Below are positions 1 through 9,800 of a stretch of DNA of 44,086 nt, one piece after another. Both the position numbers and the translations under genes were made by a program. The DNA is taken from NCBI GenBank assembly GCA_014762625.1, contig JABURQ010000158.1, forward strand, positions 2,501 to 46,586, read 5' to 3'. The number at the start of each line of letters is the position of its first letter. The stretch's first letter is position 1. A model generated the notes under the pieces. That model did not search any database, was not told the origin of the DNA, and saw nothing but the letters and a program-made list of their open reading frames with translations. The stretch is from Planctomycetaceae bacterium (lineage in GTDB: Bacteria; Planctomycetota; Planctomycetia; Planctomycetales; Planctomycetaceae).

Positions 1-844
1 ATAGTGGCTCAAGGCTAGCCCTAAAGCTATTTCGGAGAGAACGAGCTATCTCTAGGTTTGATGAGACTTTTACTCCTCCCCACAAGTCATCCCCTGATTT
101 TTCAGCACCAGTGGGTTCGGTCCTCCACGCGGTCTTACCCGCGCTTCAACCTGCTCATGGGTAGTTCACCTAGTTTCGCGTCTACCGCCACTGACAAACG
201 CCCTATTCAGACTCGGTTTCCCTATGGCTCCGACCCGGAAGGTCTTAACCAGGCCATTGACGGTAACTCGCCGGATCATTATGCAAAAGGCACGCGGTCA
301 CCCCGTCAAAGACATGGGGCTCCCACAGCTTGTAGGCATACGGTTTCAGGTTCTTTTAACTCCCCTAGCGGGGGTTCTTTTCATCTTTCGCTCGCGCTAC
401 TTGATTCACTATCGGTCGTCAGTACGTATTTAGCCTTGCGAGATGGGCCTCGCAGATTCAGACCGGGTTCCACGTGACCGGCCCTACTCGGGTACTGATC
501 GGGAGTCTGCACTATTTTCAAATACGGGACTGTCACCCTCTATGGTTTCGCTTTCCAACGAATTCTTCTAACAGGCAGATTTGTAACTCCACAATGATCA
601 GCCCCACGACCCCATCAAGCCGAAGCTTGATGGTTTAGGCTGTTACCAGTTCGCTCGCCGCTACTACGGTAATCGAGTTTTCTTTATTTTCCTACAGTTA
701 CTTAGATGTTTCAGTTCACTGCGTCTGCAAGGGTATTCCGGGATCAACGCTCGTTTGACAGCTTCCCCAGACTTATCGCAGCCTTCCACGCCCCTTTGCC
801 GACTGACGCCAAGACATCCCCCGTACGCCCTTTCATGCTTGACC
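1..844 (-). rRNA. rrl: 23S ribosomal RNA, 5' part (cut by window start)
   Basis: Read on the minus strand, this starts at about 844 with GGTCAAGCATGAAAGGGCGT, matching the position of the bacterial 23S 5' end. It continues into the recognisable GTACGGGGGATGTCTTGGC block. Near the window start it contains CCTAGAGATAGCTCGTTCTC, which corresponds to domain II around E. coli position 800. Only the first ~845 of about 2,900 bases are present; the 3' part and any 5S gene lie outside. Assemblies often break in rRNA, so the left edge is probably a contig end. The exact mature 5' end is estimated by alignment from memory, to within a few bases. Confidence 0.96.
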
Positions 845-1401
845 ACAGTGATTCTACACTCGCCAACCGCCGAAGCAGCTCGCTAGATTCAAATCATTGT
901 GACAAGGATGAGCAACAAATTTTTTACTCTTGAGAATGTTTCACTAATGAAAAATTCTATAAGAAATCGTTGCCTGAAATTTCGTCCGAAGACAAAACTT
1001 CAGACGCCGAGATCCAGATGCCACTCTAAACAATTTTCAAGTTGTCAAAGATCAATTGCGAAACTCTTACGAGCCTCACACTCAGCCGTGGGCTGAGGCC
1101 GAATCAGAAACATCTGAACCAGCCTCAAGTCACGACCTGCAAACGACTTACAAAACTCAGTAACTCGTTGCGAGCGGGCAATCATAGGGAGCTGTCTCAA
1201 TCTCGTCAAGCGACCGAAGAAAAGATTTTAGAAAATTTTTCGGTCCCGAAAAGACACTCCGTTTTTGCCCAGCTTTTCTTTCCGGATCGTCGATTGTATC
1301 GCGACTTCGCGAAACCGACAAGCATCCGTCTCCATCTTTTTCACCGATTTTTCAGTTTCCTGTCATCGGCTTCGTGTGCCTCGAAGATAGAGGCAGGGAA
1401 T
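845..1401 (-). other. tRNA-Ala to 23S spacer
   Basis: This is a transcribed spacer of about 557 bases between tRNA-Ala and 23S rRNA with no credible gene. It holds a boxA-like element (1034-1053) and a perfect 7-bp stem-loop at 1081-1097 (CTCAGCC, loop GTG, GGCTGAG), which could be a processing stem. The part next to the 23S gene is AT-rich. The small ORFs that cross it have no ribosome binding site or family resemblance. Confidence 0.7.
1034..1053 (-). promoter_or_regulatory. boxA-like antitermination element
   Basis: On the minus strand the sequence reads GATCTTTGACAACTTGAAAA, close to the TCTTTGACAA/TCTTTGAAAACT boxA element found in rRNA leaders and spacers of many bacteria. It lies about 190 bases upstream of the 23S 5' end, a usual place for a spacer boxA recruiting NusB/NusE. 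Assigned by resemblance. Confidence 0.6.
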
Positions 1402-1478
<77 letters not shown>

Positions 1479-1486
1479 AAACTCAC

Positions 1487-1549
1487 TCTCAGGTTTCAGC
1501 CATCAGCTCTCAGATTCACTGAAAGCTGATAACTGATCTCTGATTACTT
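1487..1549. repeat. Nine heptamer-periodic repeats in the tRNA spacer
   Basis: The spacer between the two tRNAs splits into nine 7-base units in perfect register: TCTCAGG, TTTCAGC, CATCAGC, TCTCAGA, TTCACTG, AAAGCTG, ATAACTG, ATCTCTG, ATTACTT. The first four carry TCAG and most of the rest carry CTG, so the halves are partly inverted. ATCAGCT (1502-1508) can pair with AGCTGAT (1524-1530). This resembles the short tandemly repeated heptamers known from cyanobacteria. Confidence 0.75.
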
Positions 1550-1554
1550 CAAAG

Positions 1555-1628
1555 TGGGCGTAGATGGACTCGAACCATCGACCTCAGCTTTATCAGAGCT
1601 GCACTCTAACCATCTGAGCTATACGCCC
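1555..1628 (-). tRNA. tRNA-Ile (GAT)
   Basis: The 74-base gene starts GGGCGTATAGCTC and ends CTACGCCC plus discriminator A. The anticodon loop CTGATAAAG gives GAT, and the T loop GGTTCGAGTCC is canonical. No CCA is encoded. In most bacteria this tRNA follows 16S rRNA. Here the next feature upstream is a protein gene starting at 3089, so the 16S gene is not linked. Confidence 0.97.
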
Positions 1629-1663
1629 TTCACTCATTTCCGCAGAAATACTGCGGAAAACGT

Positions 1664-1692
1664 ATTTTGCCGGATGCCTCCGAGCCTGTCCA
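1664..1692 (-). promoter_or_regulatory. Candidate promoter of the tRNA-Ile/tRNA-Ala/23S operon
   Basis: On the minus strand TGGACA (1692-1687) and CAAAAT (1669-1664) are separated by 17 bases. They match the -35 hexamer at five of six positions and the -10 hexamer at four of six. Just downstream, at 1637-1659, is a perfect 9-bp stem-loop (TTTCCGCAG, loop TATTT, CTGCGGAAA) that would sit at the RNA 5' end. The region is the only gene-free stretch upstream of tRNA-Ile. The assignment is an inference from position and sequence. Confidence 0.35.
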
Positions 1693-1787
1693 GTCTCCTG
1701 ACTCGATTTTTGGAGAGTGACTCATCTTTTCGTCGGATACCATCGCGGACTAGCTTCATCGACCAATCCTCAGAGGATCTTGAGTCT

Positions 1788-3089
1788 CTATGTGGACTCA
1801 CCGGGATCAGACACATCCCCCTCTTCAGGGTTCGCGGACGAGGAGTCGTTCTCAGAATCCGTGTCTGTTTCGTCATCCGGATTCACGATCGGTCGCTCGG
1901 TCACCTCTTCCTGATAGGCGGCCAACCCTCCCAGCGCCATCCCCTCATCACCCGCATTGCCCAACGGTTCCAGATACGCTTCGTTCATCGGGATTCGATC
2001 GGACGAAGCTCGCAACACCAGATAGATCAACAGAAACAGCACCCAGAAGAGACTCGCGCGATAACCGACAACCAGAGATTGAAGAACGCCGATCCAGAAT
2101 TCTCCGACCGCACTCGCCACGCGATAATCAGTGATGTCCACACCTTCTCCCGCCCCCCACATCAGTCCATTCTGTGAGATGAAATATACCCACTGGGCTA
2201 AGAGATCCACGAAGAACACAGTCGCCGAGGCATACATCATTGCCAACACAAAACACCACAAGTAATGCCACGGAACGTCGAAAATGTAGCTGTGCGCGCG
2301 ACTGAAGCCGTCAAAGCCGTCGCTATCTTCCGTACTGATCGCGGCCACCATCAGCGGCCAACCGGCACCGACCCCGATCAACAAGATGACAATGATCACT
2401 GAAAAGATCTGAGAGAACCCGATAAGCACCGACATAATCAACGGTCCCATTCCGGGGATCCGTCCCAGCAGACCGATCGCCGCACTCATCAGCATCAACA
2501 CCAGCGTTCCCCCCAACGGCAACAACGGAGCCGACAGGAACTGCGCAACCTTCGGACAGGAAAACTTGAGGCCTCCCACCACACTCAATTTCTCATCCTT
2601 GACGAACTGATGCACGGCCATCCGCGTAATCGCACCGCCGAAAATCCCCCATACAAACGCAAACCACAGCAAGCGGAGCAGGGCATCCACACTCGGCGCA
2701 AAGCCACTTTGATAGCTGTTGGCCAGCGTCAACGCCGGGTGCAACGCTCCCCTCAGGATCGGGTCGATCAAAGAATTCCAGTTCCCGAACAGCTCTCTCA
2801 TGGCTGACGGATCGGTCAACATCGATAACGGTTCAATCCCTAAACGGGTCGTCGGCTGATATTCCTCAGACCAGGGATAATCGTGTCGCGGCACGGGGGA
2901 AGCTTCCCGTATGATTCCTGACCTCAACCCAATCGCGTCGATGGCGTGATTCCCACCCGCCACGAAGCACAATCCCAGCACCGCCAGCAGAAGTTTCCGC
3001 GGATCGATGGCGATACGAAACGCGCCAAACAGATACAACCAGGGAAAGAGTTGACGCCATTCCACGCGGCGAAGAGTTGTCGCTTCCAT
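1788..3089 (-). CDS. Multi-pass membrane protein of unknown function
   Basis: I do not recognise a named family. From the ATG at 3089 the protein has 433 residues. An in-frame TTG lies six codons upstream, but the ATG has AAGG six bases before it and is preferred. There are about six hydrophobic segments, roughly at residues 33-52, 138-155, 185-210, 215-245, 285-310 and 350-375. The C-terminal ~50 residues are hydrophilic and acidic, rich in Asp, Glu and Ser. The stretch AFRIAIDPRKLLLA after an amphipathic N-terminus looks like a conserved planctomycete membrane protein, but that is from memory. It lies between the tRNA/rRNA operon (same strand) and a divergent PQQ-propeller gene. Confidence 0.75.
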   Translation of the reverse strand: MEATTLRRVEWRQLFPWLYLFGAFRIAIDPRKLLLAVLGLCFVAGGNHAIDAIGLRSGIIREASPVPRHDYPWSEEYQPTTRLGIEPLSMLTDPSAMRELFGNWNSLIDPILRGALHPALTLANSYQSGFAPSVDALLRLLWFAFVWGIFGGAITRMAVHQFVKDEKLSVVGGLKFSCPKVAQFLSAPLLPLGGTLVLMLMSAAIGLLGRIPGMGPLIMSVLIGFSQIFSVIIVILLIGVGAGWPLMVAAISTEDSDGFDGFSRAHSYIFDVPWHYLWCFVLAMMYASATVFFVDLLAQWVYFISQNGLMWGAGEGVDITDYRVASAVGEFWIGVLQSLVVGYRASLFWVLFLLIYLVLRASSDRIPMNEAYLEPLGNAGDEGMALGGLAAYQEEVTERPIVNPDDETDTDSENDSSSANPEEGDVSDPGEST

Positions 3090-3268
3090 CAGCCTTGCAT
3101 CCTGCAAAACACAGGGAAAATAAGTACGCGAGCATCATAACCAATCCTGTTGGCGAAGTCTGCCCTGATCGATCAACGCCCCCCTGCATCAATCTCGGAT
3201 CTTGCTTTTGCGAGACGTATCGACTCTGCTGAAACGATCCTGTTATTTGAGACACGAGGGAACGCATC

Positions 3269-4555
3269 ATGAAATCAGTCTTCACTCTCACTTTGCTGCT
3301 CGGCTCCTCCCTACTTCACGCCGCCGACTGGCCGCATTGGCGCGGTCCGAATCGCGACGGCACCGCTCCGCACGCCAATCCTCCACTCGAATGGTCGGCC
3401 TCGAAGAATGTCAAATGGAAAGTCAACATCCCAGGGGAGGGGAGTGCGACGCCGATCGTCTGGGGAAATCGCGTCTTCACCACATCCGCCATCCCCACCG
3501 ACAAGCTGCCCGAAAACCCCGTCGAGCCGCATCCTGAAGACCGCACCATCCCGCCGAAAAACATCTATGACTTCACAGTCTTCTGTTTCGATGCAGACAC
3601 CGGCCAACAACTCTGGAAACAAGTCGCCTGCTCGAAACAGCCTCCCTCCGGACGCCATAAAACCAACACCTTCGCCGCCGGTTCCCCCACCACAGACGGC
3701 CAACGACTCTACGTCTCCTTCGGCTCACTCGGCGTCTACTGCTATGACCTCGAAGGAAACTTTATCTGGAAGCGCGATCTTGGCACGATGAGGACTCGAC
3801 GCGGCTGGGGGGAAGCCTCCACACCGCTGCTGCAGGGTGACTCGCTGATCGTCCCCTGGGATCAGGAGGACCAGTCGAAAGTCTTTGTCCTCGACGCCGC
3901 AACCGGCAAAACTCGGTGGGAGAAGAAGCGTGACGAACCAACCGGCTGGGCCACGCCCGCCGCGGTGGAATTCAACGGACGTACCCAACTGATCCTCAAC
4001 GGCACCAACCGCGTCCGCAGTTACGACCTGAAAACGGGGGAACTGATCTGGCAAGCGGGCGGCATGACCGTCAACGCGATTCCCACGCCCATTATCCATA
4101 ACAACGTCGCCTACGTGATGAGCGGCTACACCGGCTCCATGGCGCTGGCAATTCCCCTCTCCGCCGAGGGAGACATCACCGATTCCGACACCATCCTCTG
4201 GAAACACACCCGCTCCACGCCGTACGTTCCGTCTCCGATCATTGTTGACGACCAGATCTACTTCACCGCCAGTAACACTTCGGTGTTGACGAGCCTCGAT
4301 CTGCAAACGGGAAAACCGATCTTCGGTCCCGAACGGATCGGCGAACTGGGCAACGTGTATGCGTCACCGGTTGCCACCGACGACCGCCTCTATCTCACCG
4401 GACGCGATGGGACAACCGTCGTCATCGAGCCGGGGAAAGAGCTGAAGATTCTGGCCGTCAATCACTTGGGCGAACCGGTCGATGCTTCTCCCGCCATTGT
4501 GGGCGATCGCCTCTATCTCCGCAGTGCAAGCTCGCTGTTCTGTATTGAGGAATAG
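3269..4555 (+). CDS. Exported PQQ-like beta-propeller protein
   Basis: The 428-residue protein has a signal peptide (cleavage probably after LLHA, residue 18), then WPHWRGPNRDG, a typical start of planctomycete PQQ-like (BamB-type) propellers. Several blades carry the PQQ-repeat signature DxxTGxxxW: DADTGQQLW near residue 110, LDAATGKTRW near 210, YDLKTGELIW near 253 and LDLQTGKPI near 345. GAGGGA precedes the ATG by a normal distance. The family includes quinoprotein-like scaffolds and BamB. No dehydrogenase-specific residues are evident, so a non-enzymatic propeller in the periplasm is more likely. It appears monocistronic. Confidence 0.9.
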   Translation: MKSVFTLTLLLGSSLLHAADWPHWRGPNRDGTAPHANPPLEWSASKNVKWKVNIPGEGSATPIVWGNRVFTTSAIPTDKLPENPVEPHPEDRTIPPKNIYDFTVFCFDADTGQQLWKQVACSKQPPSGRHKTNTFAAGSPTTDGQRLYVSFGSLGVYCYDLEGNFIWKRDLGTMRTRRGWGEASTPLLQGDSLIVPWDQEDQSKVFVLDAATGKTRWEKKRDEPTGWATPAAVEFNGRTQLILNGTNRVRSYDLKTGELIWQAGGMTVNAIPTPIIHNNVAYVMSGYTGSMALAIPLSAEGDITDSDTILWKHTRSTPYVPSPIIVDDQIYFTASNTSVLTSLDLQTGKPIFGPERIGELGNVYASPVATDDRLYLTGRDGTTVVIEPGKELKILAVNHLGEPVDASPAIVGDRLYLRSASSLFCIEE

Positions 4556-4717
4556 TGAAATCCTCCGCAGGATGTCTCAGCCAATTCAAGACCGTCGGTT
4601 CTCTGCCGAAGAGCGATGAGTGATACCATAGAGGCAATGAACATCGAAAACCTTTGCAATTGCCAGATCGTTCTTTATGGCATATGATTGCTTGACAATC
4701 ACTTTGTGGAGCCGATC

Positions 4718-5263
4718 GTGAGTTTCGTGAAATATCGGACATTTATGAGCCTGCTGCTGACTGCGGGGATGCTGTTCGCCAGCTTCACGCCGCCTGCACT
4801 TTTGCATGCGCATGAGGATGGTCATCAAACTCACGACCATTATTCCCAACAAGACATCGATACCGCCGGCGAACATCTGCACGAACATTCGCACGCTCAC
4901 GAAAACGAGCACACACACTGCCATCCGAAGCAACCGGCATCGCAATTCGTACCTTCGTTGGCCTCTCACATACATTTGACCCTGTTCGGCTTTGAATTTA
5001 CGCTCCCCAAGGGACAGACCCCTGGTGAGGATAATGAGAACGGCTCGGGAAGTTCTACAGTGATTCGGTGGCTCGACCGCGAAATCAATGCCCGTTCATC
5101 GATCAGCACGGATTATCTACTCAACAATCTCTTGGTTCTCGTTTCGGATGACCTCGAAAAAATCGATGCCGTTGCTTCCCAAGAAACTTCGGAAGTGACG
5201 CTCTCTTCGCTTCCATTGTGCGATTCTGCGCGCCGTGAACGCTCCGGCGCGTTGCTGATCTAA
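4718..5263 (+). CDS. His-rich exported protein of the metal-efflux locus
   Basis: I take the GTG at 4718 as start because GGAG lies six bases upstream; a TTG at 4688 has no such site. The 181-residue product has a signal peptide ending near ALLHA, followed by about 40 residues holding 13 histidines in HxH and HExH patterns. The rest (residues 75-181) resembles no family I know. Its position just ahead of an RND adaptor and CzcA-like pump suggests a periplasmic metal-binding or metal-sensing protein. This role is inferred from composition and context. Confidence 0.75.
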   Translation: MSFVKYRTFMSLLLTAGMLFASFTPPALLHAHEDGHQTHDHYSQQDIDTAGEHLHEHSHAHENEHTHCHPKQPASQFVPSLASHIHLTLFGFEFTLPKGQTPGEDNENGSGSSTVIRWLDREINARSSISTDYLLNNLLVLVSDDLEKIDAVASQETSEVTLSSLPLCDSARRERSGALLI

Positions 5264-5411
5264 CTGCTCAGACACGCTATTTCTGCTTCAAACGTGTCCG
5301 TAACCTGCTGAAATTTCGTATGTACTCATTGCGTGTGTCTATGCGCTCGGAGCTTATCGGCCACCAGTTCATACGAAGCTGTCATTCCTCCAGGATAGTG
5401 AGGTCCTCCAG

Positions 5412-6821
5412 ATGAAGAAATCCTCCAGTTTATTGAAAACGATCACACCGGTGGTCTTCACCGCGGTAATCATTGGAATAGGAATCATGACTCGCCAGCA
5501 ATGGATGCCCTGGTTCCAAACCGCTCAAACCGCGGAGGCTGCTTCTGAAAAAGCGGCCCCTGTTGAGGAACCCAAAATTCTCAAACTCTCCAAACAAGCT
5601 CGCAAAAACCTGGAGCTGGTTTCGAAACCAGCGATTCCAGAGACTTATTGGCGGGTGATTCAGATCCCCGGAAAACTTGTCGACCGACCGGGAGTGACCG
5701 ATCGAGGTGTGACTTCGCCGGCAGTGGGAGTCGTTTCCAATATCCACGCCTTTCCGGGGGACACCATTCGTCCGGGAGATCGTTTGCTGTCGTTGCGGTT
5801 GTTCAGCGAATATCTGCAAGCCACACAAAAAGAATTATTCGCAGCGACCAAAGAGATCGAAATCACCCGAGAGGAATTGAACCGTCTGATCCCGCTGGCG
5901 AAAAAGGGAGGTCTTCCACAATCAAAAATTATCGAGTTGCAAAATAAGCTTCGCCGCCAGGAAGCACTCATTCAATCACATCGACAGGATCTTTTGACGC
6001 GCGGTCTGGCCCCTCGGCAAATCGAAGACGTGGCTGGAGGGACCTTCGTCTCGGAGATTGATATTGTGGCTCCTCCCCTCAAGGATCAGGCGAAAAATGT
6101 CGTCACCATCCAGCAAACCGCACTTCAGGAAAAGGACTCCGACGAACCGTTCGCCTATGAAGTCCAGGAGCTGAACGCGGAATTGGGACAACAGGTCCAG
6201 GCGGGCCAATTACTGGCAACGCTCGCCAATCACGGCTCGCTCTATATCGAGGGGCACGCCTTCAAGCGAGAAGCTTCCTACCTCGAACAGACCGCGTCCA
6301 ATAGCTGGCCGATTCGCGTGGAGTTCGCGGAAGACGACGCTGGAAATTGGCCCAGCCTGAATCAGGAATTCGAGATTCGGCATCTCTCCAATTCGATCGA
6401 TCCCGACAGCCGGACGTTCGACTTTTACATTCCGCTCAGCAATCAATCCCGTGCTTATCGAAAGGACGGGCAGACGTTCGTGGTGTGGAGATTTCGCCCC
6501 GGTCAACGCGTCCGACTCTATGTTCCCGTCGAAGAAATGACGGATGTCATTGTGCTCCCTTCAGCGGGAGTGGTACGTGAAGGGCCGGAAGCCTACGTCT
6601 TTCAACAGAACGGCGATCTCTTCAACAGAATTCCGGTTCAGGTACTCCACGAGGACCGACTCAACATCGTCATCGCCAACGACGGAAGCATCACTCCGGG
6701 GCTATTTCTGGCTCAGAACGGTGCGGCTTCATTAAATCGGGTCATGAAGGCTCAGGCCGCCAGCGGTATGAAAGCCAACGTCCACGTGCATGCGGACGGA
6801 ACCGTCCACGAGAGCCATTAG
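5412..6821 (+). CDS. RND efflux adaptor, CzcB/CusB-like (HlyD family)
   Basis: The 469-residue periplasmic adaptor would link the inner-membrane pump encoded 9 bases downstream to an outer-membrane channel. An N-terminal membrane anchor lies at residues 9-27. A lipoyl-like half-motif (VSNIHAFPGDTIRPGDRL) is near 112-130, and a helical hairpin follows at ~138-195 (LFSEYLQATQKELFAATKEI onward). A second lipoyl half (LNAELGQQVQAGQLLA) is near 255-272, with beta-barrel and membrane-proximal parts to 430. The C-terminus ends in a short His tail (HVHADGTVHESH), matching the His-rich theme of the locus. Confidence 0.9.
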   Translation: MKKSSSLLKTITPVVFTAVIIGIGIMTRQQWMPWFQTAQTAEAASEKAAPVEEPKILKLSKQARKNLELVSKPAIPETYWRVIQIPGKLVDRPGVTDRGVTSPAVGVVSNIHAFPGDTIRPGDRLLSLRLFSEYLQATQKELFAATKEIEITREELNRLIPLAKKGGLPQSKIIELQNKLRRQEALIQSHRQDLLTRGLAPRQIEDVAGGTFVSEIDIVAPPLKDQAKNVVTIQQTALQEKDSDEPFAYEVQELNAELGQQVQAGQLLATLANHGSLYIEGHAFKREASYLEQTASNSWPIRVEFAEDDAGNWPSLNQEFEIRHLSNSIDPDSRTFDFYIPLSNQSRAYRKDGQTFVVWRFRPGQRVRLYVPVEEMTDVIVLPSAGVVREGPEAYVFQQNGDLFNRIPVQVLHEDRLNIVIANDGSITPGLFLAQNGAASLNRVMKAQAASGMKANVHVHADGTVHESH

Positions 6822-6830
6822 GAAAACAAA

Positions 6831-9800
6831 ATGTTAAATGCGATTATTCGATTTGCCTTGCGCTACCGTATGCTGGTCCTTGTGACGAGCATCGCGATGC
6901 TGGTGTACGGCTCATTTCTGGCGACGCGAATGCCCATCGATGTCTTCCCGGATCTCGATCGCCCACGCGTCATTATTCTGACGGAGTGTCCCGGACTCGC
7001 GACGGAGGAAGTCGAGACGCTGGTCACGCTTCCGATCGAGATCGCACTCCTCGGCGCCAATGGCGTGCAGGATGTGAGGAGTCAGTCCACGGCGGGACTC
7101 AACGTGATCTATATCGAATTTGATTGGGATACCGATATCCGCGCCGCTCGCCAAACTGTCCAGGAGCGATTGCGGACTTTGGGGAATACTCTGCCGGAAG
7201 GCATTGTCCCCCAAATGACACCTCCCTCATCGATTATGGGGCAAATTGTCGTTGCGGGAATCTATCGACGACAGGGCCCCGATAGCGGGGAACTTTATCC
7301 AATTGCCGATTCGGGGTTGCTGGCAGAAATCACGCCTGAAAAGCCGGACGACATCACTGTCTGGAACCCGATAGTGCGCAATTCTCCCGAACAGTGGGAG
7401 GAAGTTGCCGTCGATCAATGGAATTGGATCATCTCCACGTCCGACGAAGACTTCCTCGATCAGGGCGATTCGCGTCAGGCCCTGGTCACAATCAACGAGA
7501 ACGACTATCTCGTTGACTTTCCGTCCGATGAGTCCCGGCAGCTTTCTCTGCGGACCATGTCGGATTGGGTCATTCGGCCCCGGATTCTTAAAGTGACCGG
7601 TGTGGCAGAGGCCTTCATCCTCGGCGGCGATCGCAAACAATATCAGGTCCGCATCGATCCCACGGCGCTACTGGAATACGGCGTCAGTCTCCAAGAGGTC
7701 GAACAAGCTCTTGCAGAGAGCAATATCAATACCAGCGGCGGATTCGCCGTCAAAGGAGAAACGGAACGTCCCATACGCATTCTGGGACGACTGGGGCCGG
7801 AACCATATCGGGTCTTGAAGGAACTGCGTCAAATCCCCATCAAATACAATCGTGAACGCTCCATTCTCCTCGGACAGGTGGCTCACATTGTGGAAGGAGC
7901 CGAATTCAAACGGGGCGATGGTTCCGTTAACGGTCGCCCCGGCGTGGTGTTTACGATTGTCAAACAACCGCACGTCGATACTCGAAAGCTGACCGATCGA
8001 TTGGAGACGGTCTTTCGGGAGTCGGAAGAATCGCTCACAGCGGATATTGTGATCAACCCCGAATTGTTCCAACTCCGGAACTTCATCGATCGTGGGATTT
8101 TCAATGTCGGTGAGGCGCTCGTCATTGGGGCGACTCTCGTGATCATCATTCTGTTTCTGTTCCTGCTCAACTTTCGCACCACCTTTATCACGCTTACCGC
8201 GATTCCATTGTCGCTGGTGATCACGACGCTCGTCTTCCGCATCCTGGGCTATATCTCCGGCACAGCCCTTTCCATCAACGTCATGACGCTTGGCGGTCTG
8301 GCGGTAGCGATGGGAGAGTTAGTCGATGATGCGATTGTGGATGTCGAAAATATCTTCAGGCGTCTGAAGGAAAACAACGCTCTCGAAAAACCGCGTCCCG
8401 CCATTCAGGTTGTCTACGAGGCGAGTAAGGAAATCCGCAGCGCGATCGTTTTCGGTACCGCCGTCGTAATTCTGGTTTTTCTCCCGTTGTTTGCCCTCTC
8501 GGGAGTGGAAGGCCGCTTATTCACGCCGCTCGGAGTCGCCTATATCATTTCGATTCTCGCATCGTTGGCGGTCTCGTTGACCGTGACGCCGGTACTGTCC
8601 TACTACCTGTTGCCCCAGGCAAAATCAACACACGCCGAGCAGGACGGTTTACTTCTTCGCAGCATGAAGCGCGTGGCGAGCTACCTGATTCGGTTCAGTA
8701 TGGCGTGGCCGACATTTTTGCTCTTACTGACCTGGATCGCGGTCGCCTTCGCCGGCGTGCAAATGGCACAGTTAGGGCGAAATTTTTTGCCGGAGTTTGA
8801 TGAAGGAAGCGTGCAGATCAACGTCACTCTGCCCCCCGGCTCTTCATTGGATGCTTCCAATCGTTCGTCGGCATTGATCGACAGCAAGCTGCGCGACATG
8901 CAAAAAACAGAGAGCAATCCTGACGGAGCAATACTCAATTTTGTTCGCAGAACGGGACGTGCGGAAATGGACGAACACGCCTCGCCCGTTAACGCGGGAG
9001 AATACATACTGAGCATGAACCCCGCCAGCCATCAGGACCGCGATGAAATCATCAAACGCTTACTGGATGAGCTGACGGAAGAAGTCCCGGGAATTTCGAT
9101 CGAAGTCGAACAACCTCTCGCTCACCTCATCAGCCACATGGTCTCCGGGGTGTACGCGCAAATCGCCATCAAGATCTTTGGTGACGACCTCGACACGCTG
9201 CAACAACTCTCGGAAGAAGTGAAATCGACAATCCAGACAATCGACGGTATCACGCCCCCTGTGATCGAACCGATCCGCCAAACCGAGGAATTGCACATCC
9301 GCTTACGCGCCGACGATCTGGCCTTTTATGGTGTCACCCGTGCCTACGTGGCCAACGTCGTCCAAACTGCGTTGCAAGGAGAAGTTGTCTCGCAAGTGCT
9401 GGAAGGACAGCGACGATTCGATCTCCTGGTACGTTTGGAAGAAAACTACCGCACCGATTACGCCAATCTCGGTCGCTTGCGGATCGATCTGCCCGAGGAG
9501 CGTGGACAAATTGAACTCCGGGAACTGGCCGACATCGGCCCCGGTGCCGGACCGAACGCCGTCAATCGGGAAAACGCCCGACGTCGGATGGTGATTCGCT
9601 GCAATACCCAAGATCGGGATTTAGCGAGCGCCGTGAATGAGATCCAGAAACGCGTCAACGATCAGGTGGAGCTCCCGGAAGGGTATTTCATCGAATACGG
9701 CGGGCAATTTGAAAGTCAGCAGCGGGCAACCCGCACGATCATCGTTCTCGCCGGAGCTTCGGTGATCGGGATGTTCGTCGTCCTGATGATTCTTTTCCCG

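Noticed and set aside
58-477. ORFs inside the 23S rRNA region
   Set aside because: The sequence is rRNA; translated ORFs there are chance.
5315-5377. 8-bp inverted repeat TTCGTATG...CATACGAA upstream of the CzcB-like gene, considered as a metal-regulator site
   Set aside because: The arms are 47 bases apart, and an 8-bp match in a gap of this size is not rare by chance.
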